Source of the DNA: Candidatus Peregrinibacteria bacterium
GTDB lineage: Bacteria; Patescibacteriota; Gracilibacteria; CAIRYL01; GCA-016699755
Assembly (NCBI GenBank): GCA_016699755.1
Contig: CP065009.1
Location: 806,001-870,000 of the forward strand
DNA length: 64,000 bases
Reading direction: 5' to 3'
Made by a program: the position numbers and the translations under genes. The notes under the pieces were generated by a model. That model was not told the origin of the DNA, did not search any database, and saw only the letters and a program-made list of their open reading frames with translations. This document shows positions 61,802-64,000 of the stretch, piece by piece. Positions within the stretch are counted from its first letter, which is position 1; each line of letters starts with the position of its first letter.

Positions 61802-62653
61802 ATGATTTCTTCACTCGCCATCATTACCGTCAATTGGAATAGCGCCAAATTTACCAAGGCATTTTGTGAAAATTTAGATCGCCTTTCCTTCTCCCCCTTT
61901 TGTATTGTGGTCAATAACGACCCAAAAGAATCTGTAGCAATGCAAAAACTCTCAAAAGAAAAGCGGGTGATTCTTGAGACGGGAGAAAACAAAGGCTATT
62001 CCGGAGGAATAAATGAAGGACTTCGATACGCTATGAAAAAAACGGATGCTGAGTTTTTTCTCATCATCAATAACGATGTTTCATTTGAGGAAGATTTTTT
62101 TGATATTCTGCTCCATGGAATGCAAGCACAGGAAATTCGAAGTCCCATTATATTTTATATGAATACAAATATTATTCAAAACACAGGCGGGAATATTTCC
62201 CTTTTTTTGGGAGGAACACGAAACTGCAATAAAAACGTCCCACTCGAAAAGATAAAGGAGGGATCGCCAGATTTCTTGAGCGGCTGTTGTCTTCTCCTTT
62301 CTCGAAAAACGATAGAAGAAGTTGGATATTTCGATGAAGACTATCACTCTTACTACGAAGATGTCGATTTTTCTGTTCGGGCAAAACGAAAAGGATACAA
62401 ACTCAACACTCTTACAGGAGCAAAACTCTGGCACTACCACTCGGCTTCCACAGAAAATGTTCCCGAATACAAAATTCGCATGATTGCTCGAAACAGCATT
62501 CTCTTTGCTCGAAAACAACTTTCTTTTCCAAGGAATGGACTATTTATTTTTTGTTCCATTCTTCGGGGCGCGTTGCAACACATTCCCAAAAAAAAACGAG
62601 TTCCGTTTTGGCAAGGAGTCTCCGAAGGATTCTCATTTCGTTTTTCCAAATAG
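61802..62653 (+). CDS. glycosyltransferase family 2 (rhamnosyltransferase-like)
   Basis: 283 residues, starting MISSLAIITVNWNSAKF, six bases after the epimerase. Motifs: IVVNNDPKESV, then TGENKGYSGGINEGLRYA, the nucleotide-sugar grip, FLIINNDVSFEEDF with the Asn-x-Asp metal site, LSGCCLLLSRKTIEEVGYFD and YYEDVDFSVRAKRKGY, which holds the catalytic acid. This is the same WbbL-like layout as the enzyme at 46354-47193. Donor likely a dTDP- or UDP-sugar; acceptor unknown. Part of the polysaccharide operon. Confidence 0.9.
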   Translation: MISSLAIITVNWNSAKFTKAFCENLDRLSFSPFCIVVNNDPKESVAMQKLSKEKRVILETGENKGYSGGINEGLRYAMKKTDAEFFLIINNDVSFEEDFFDILLHGMQAQEIRSPIIFYMNTNIIQNTGGNISLFLGGTRNCNKNVPLEKIKEGSPDFLSGCCLLLSRKTIEEVGYFDEDYHSYYEDVDFSVRAKRKGYKLNTLTGAKLWHYHSASTENVPEYKIRMIARNSILFARKQLSFPRNGLFIFCSILRGALQHIPKKKRVPFWQGVSEGFSFRFSK

Positions 62654-62656
62654 GAG

Positions 62657-63358
62657 ATGTTTGATACTTTTCAGCGCTACTTATTTCCGGTGCAATATAT
62701 TAAAACAAGAATCATGCGCCCTCCCCTCCCCGTACCTATTCTTGAGGTGGGACCAAATGGTCCTGGTCTTTTTCGCTGTTTCCAAAATTCTGACATCTCC
62801 CTCACAACACTCGATATTACAGATGCTCATGCAGGGGAAAAAAAAGAATATCCTGAAATTAACTTTATCACTTATGATGGAGAAAAAATGCCGTTTCCCA
62901 GTGACGCATTTGAAATAGTGCTTTGTATTGATGTTCTTGAACACATTCCACCAGAAAAACGGAATCATTTTTTGGGCGAACTTTTTCGAGTATCTCGTAA
63001 AACAATTTTCCTTTCGTTTCCAGTCTCCACCTCACGTGCCCCCGAAAAGGTGCTCCAGAAAATCTTCTTTAATCGCTTTTCCTTTTTACGGGAGCACGAA
63101 AATTTTGGACTTCCTGAACTTTCAGAAATACATTCCCTCGTAGAAAAAAATACCGATTGGAAAAGAGTAAAAACTGAAGGAACAATAAACCGATGGCTGT
63201 GGATTCCCGTAAAACTCTTTTCTTCTCTTCTTCATCAAATACTCAAAAAGAAGAAACAGGGAATTCGACGAACATTTTCATTGCATCAAAAAAGCCTCGG
63301 AAAATTGCTACGATTCGGCACATGCTACTCTTATACTCTTCTTCTCGAAAAAAAATGA
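62657..63358 (+). CDS. class I SAM-dependent methyltransferase
   Basis: 233 residues, beginning three bases after the previous stop. The SAM site is LEVGPNGPGLFRCF near residue 30, followed by LTTLDITDAH with the ribose-binding Asp, ITYDGEKMPFPSDAFEIV and LCIDVLEHIPPEKR, the classic DVLEH strand of methyltransferase type 11. The C-terminal part is basic (KIILKKKKQGIRR-like) and may contact membranes. In this position it probably methylates a sugar of the glycan, or caps it. The stop overlaps the following start by four bases. Confidence 0.85.
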   Translation: MFDTFQRYLFPVQYIKTRIMRPPLPVPILEVGPNGPGLFRCFQNSDISLTTLDITDAHAGEKKEYPEINFITYDGEKMPFPSDAFEIVLCIDVLEHIPPEKRNHFLGELFRVSRKTIFLSFPVSTSRAPEKVLQKIFFNRFSFLREHENFGLPELSEIHSLVEKNTDWKRVKTEGTINRWLWIPVKLFSSLLHQILKKKKQGIRRTFSLHQKSLGKLLRFGTCYSYTLLLEKK

Positions 63359-64000
63359 AAAATGGTATCTCCGCATATCTCGTGGCATATCATGAAGAAA
63401 AAGTCATAGAGCGATGTCTCAAGAGTCTTGTCGGAGCAGTTGATGAGATTATTGTTATTCACGATGGTCCCTGCCGAGATAACACCATAAAAATTGCCCA
63501 AAAATATACGAAAAACGTATACGAAGGAGAGCGACGAGGAATGACCGAACTCCATCGCATTGATGCCCTTCAGAAATGCTATTTTCCTTGGGTGCTTCAA
63601 ATGGACGCAGATGAATTTCTTTCTGAAGAATTGCGAAAAGCACTCTCTAGTCTCACTCAAGAAGATGATATAAATGCTTATGGATTTCTCTGGAAAATTT
63701 GGAATGGAAAAGAATATCTCACGAACTCTTTTCCTTTTAAAACCGTTCTCTTTCGCAAAGAACAGATGGGATACATCGCCTGTCCTCACAAAAACCCATT
63801 CGTTCGCGGAACAACAAAAAATATCCCGCTTCCCCTTGAGCATCAGCCAAGTTTCAATAATTATACGCTTCGCATATTCCAAAAAAAATGGCGCCCATGG
63901 ATAAAAGTGCACGCCACTTTTTTGACGAATGGTGATTTTCCGGCGTTTCAAACCTCCTCGAAAGAGCTTGAAGTATTCCAAAAAAAACAATGGCGAATAC
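63355..64000 (+). CDS. glycosyltransferase family 2, N-terminal part (cut by window edge)
   Basis: ATG at 63355 overlapping the methyltransferase stop; open to base 64000, giving 215 residues. Begins MKNGISAYLVAYHEEKVIER and reads DEIIVIHDGPCRDNTIKIAQ, RRGMTELHRIDALQKC and WVLQMDADEFLSEELRKAL, with the Asp-x-Asp metal site. The style matches the WaaE/KdtX group of GT2 enzymes that extend cell-surface oligosaccharides. No membrane span in the visible part. It continues the operon past the window. Confidence 0.85.
   Translation, partial: MKNGISAYLVAYHEEKVIERCLKSLVGAVDEIIVIHDGPCRDNTIKIAQKYTKNVYEGERRGMTELHRIDALQKCYFPWVLQMDADEFLSEELRKALSSLTQEDDINAYGFLWKIWNGKEYLTNSFPFKTVLFRKEQMGYIACPHKNPFVRGTTKNIPLPLEHQPSFNNYTLRIFQKKWRPWIKVHATFLTNGDFPAFQTSSKELEVFQKKQWRI

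Noticed and set aside
1..64000. Alternative genetic code with UGA read as an amino acid
   Set aside because: UGA is used as a stop at the proper ends of radA and rpoC and in many ATGA junctions, and no conserved gene has an in-frame UGA.
1..64000. tRNA or rRNA genes
   Set aside because: I looked for T-arm (GTTCGA-type) and acceptor patterns in the gaps between genes and saw none; a covariance-model scan could not be run.

Overview
The window looks like a chromosome segment of a small-genome, uncultured bacterium of the Candidate Phyla Radiation type; Peregrinibacteria-like is my best guess, from gene content and style only. Base composition is AT-leaning, genes are tightly packed with many ATGA stop/start overlaps, Shine-Dalgarno motifs are almost absent, and several hypothetical proteins resemble nothing I know. 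UGA is a genuine stop (radA, rpoC and many ATGA junctions end in it), which argues against the code-25 groups Gracilibacteria and Absconditabacteria. No tRNA, rRNA or CRISPR was recognised.

Region by region. (1) 1-6.7 kb: the end of a charged coiled-coil protein, then a minus-strand surface operon from a strong promoter near 6.7 kb: coiled-coil M23 peptidase, a secreted Ig-like protein ending in a dockerin-like motif, a cohesin-like lipoprotein, a two-cohesin membrane-anchored protein and a small hypothetical. (2) 6.8-9.8 kb: fused folate enzymes (FolP-FolK) whose 3' end is formed by a palindromic repeat, and a multipass membrane protein. (3) 10-16.9 kb: one giant secreted protein of 2287 residues with three near-identical glycine-rich DNA repeats, two LamG-like domains and seven DFDP repeats, behind a consensus promoter. 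(4) 17-25.4 kb: PilB-type ATPase with an unknown partner, orotate-PRTase-like protein, HisIE, isoaspartyl peptidase, S20, DnaB and an EEP-family enzyme. (5) 25.5-31.1 kb: riboflavin synthase, a methyltransferase-GT26 fusion, an unknown protein, a sugar epimerase, a lone GT5-like C-terminal domain and an RNHCP zinc protein. (6) 31.3-40.4 kb: rpoB-ssb-rpoC-rpsL-rpsG, closed by a terminator; ssb lies between the two polymerase genes. (7) 40.5-43.8 kb: thiol-disulfide proteins (glutaredoxin-CcdA fusion, DsbA-like lipoprotein) around a secreted metallopeptidase. (8) 43.8-44.4 kb: a decayed IS1595/ISXO2-type element. (9) 44.5-54.1 kb: PrsW-like protease, two GT2 enzymes, HtrA-like protease with SLH-like repeats, YidC, RadA and two minus-strand hypotheticals. 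(10) 54.4-64 kb: a cell-surface polysaccharide locus (FAD oxidoreductase, GT-C-like membrane protein, GtrA, nucleotide-sugar dehydrogenase, UDP-GlcNAc 2-epimerase, several GT2 enzymes and a methyltransferase) running off the end.

How it fits together: most accessory content concerns the cell envelope. WecB-like and WecC-like enzymes (58.5-61.8 kb) could make UDP-ManNAc and UDP-ManNAcA, and the GT26 domain at 26-27.5 kb belongs to the family that transfers such sugars to lipid carriers. YidC, the thiol-disulfide proteins, HtrA-SLH and PrsW would serve export, folding and quality control of surface proteins such as the giant adhesin and the cohesin/dockerin-like set. All functions are read from motifs by eye; no database search was possible.
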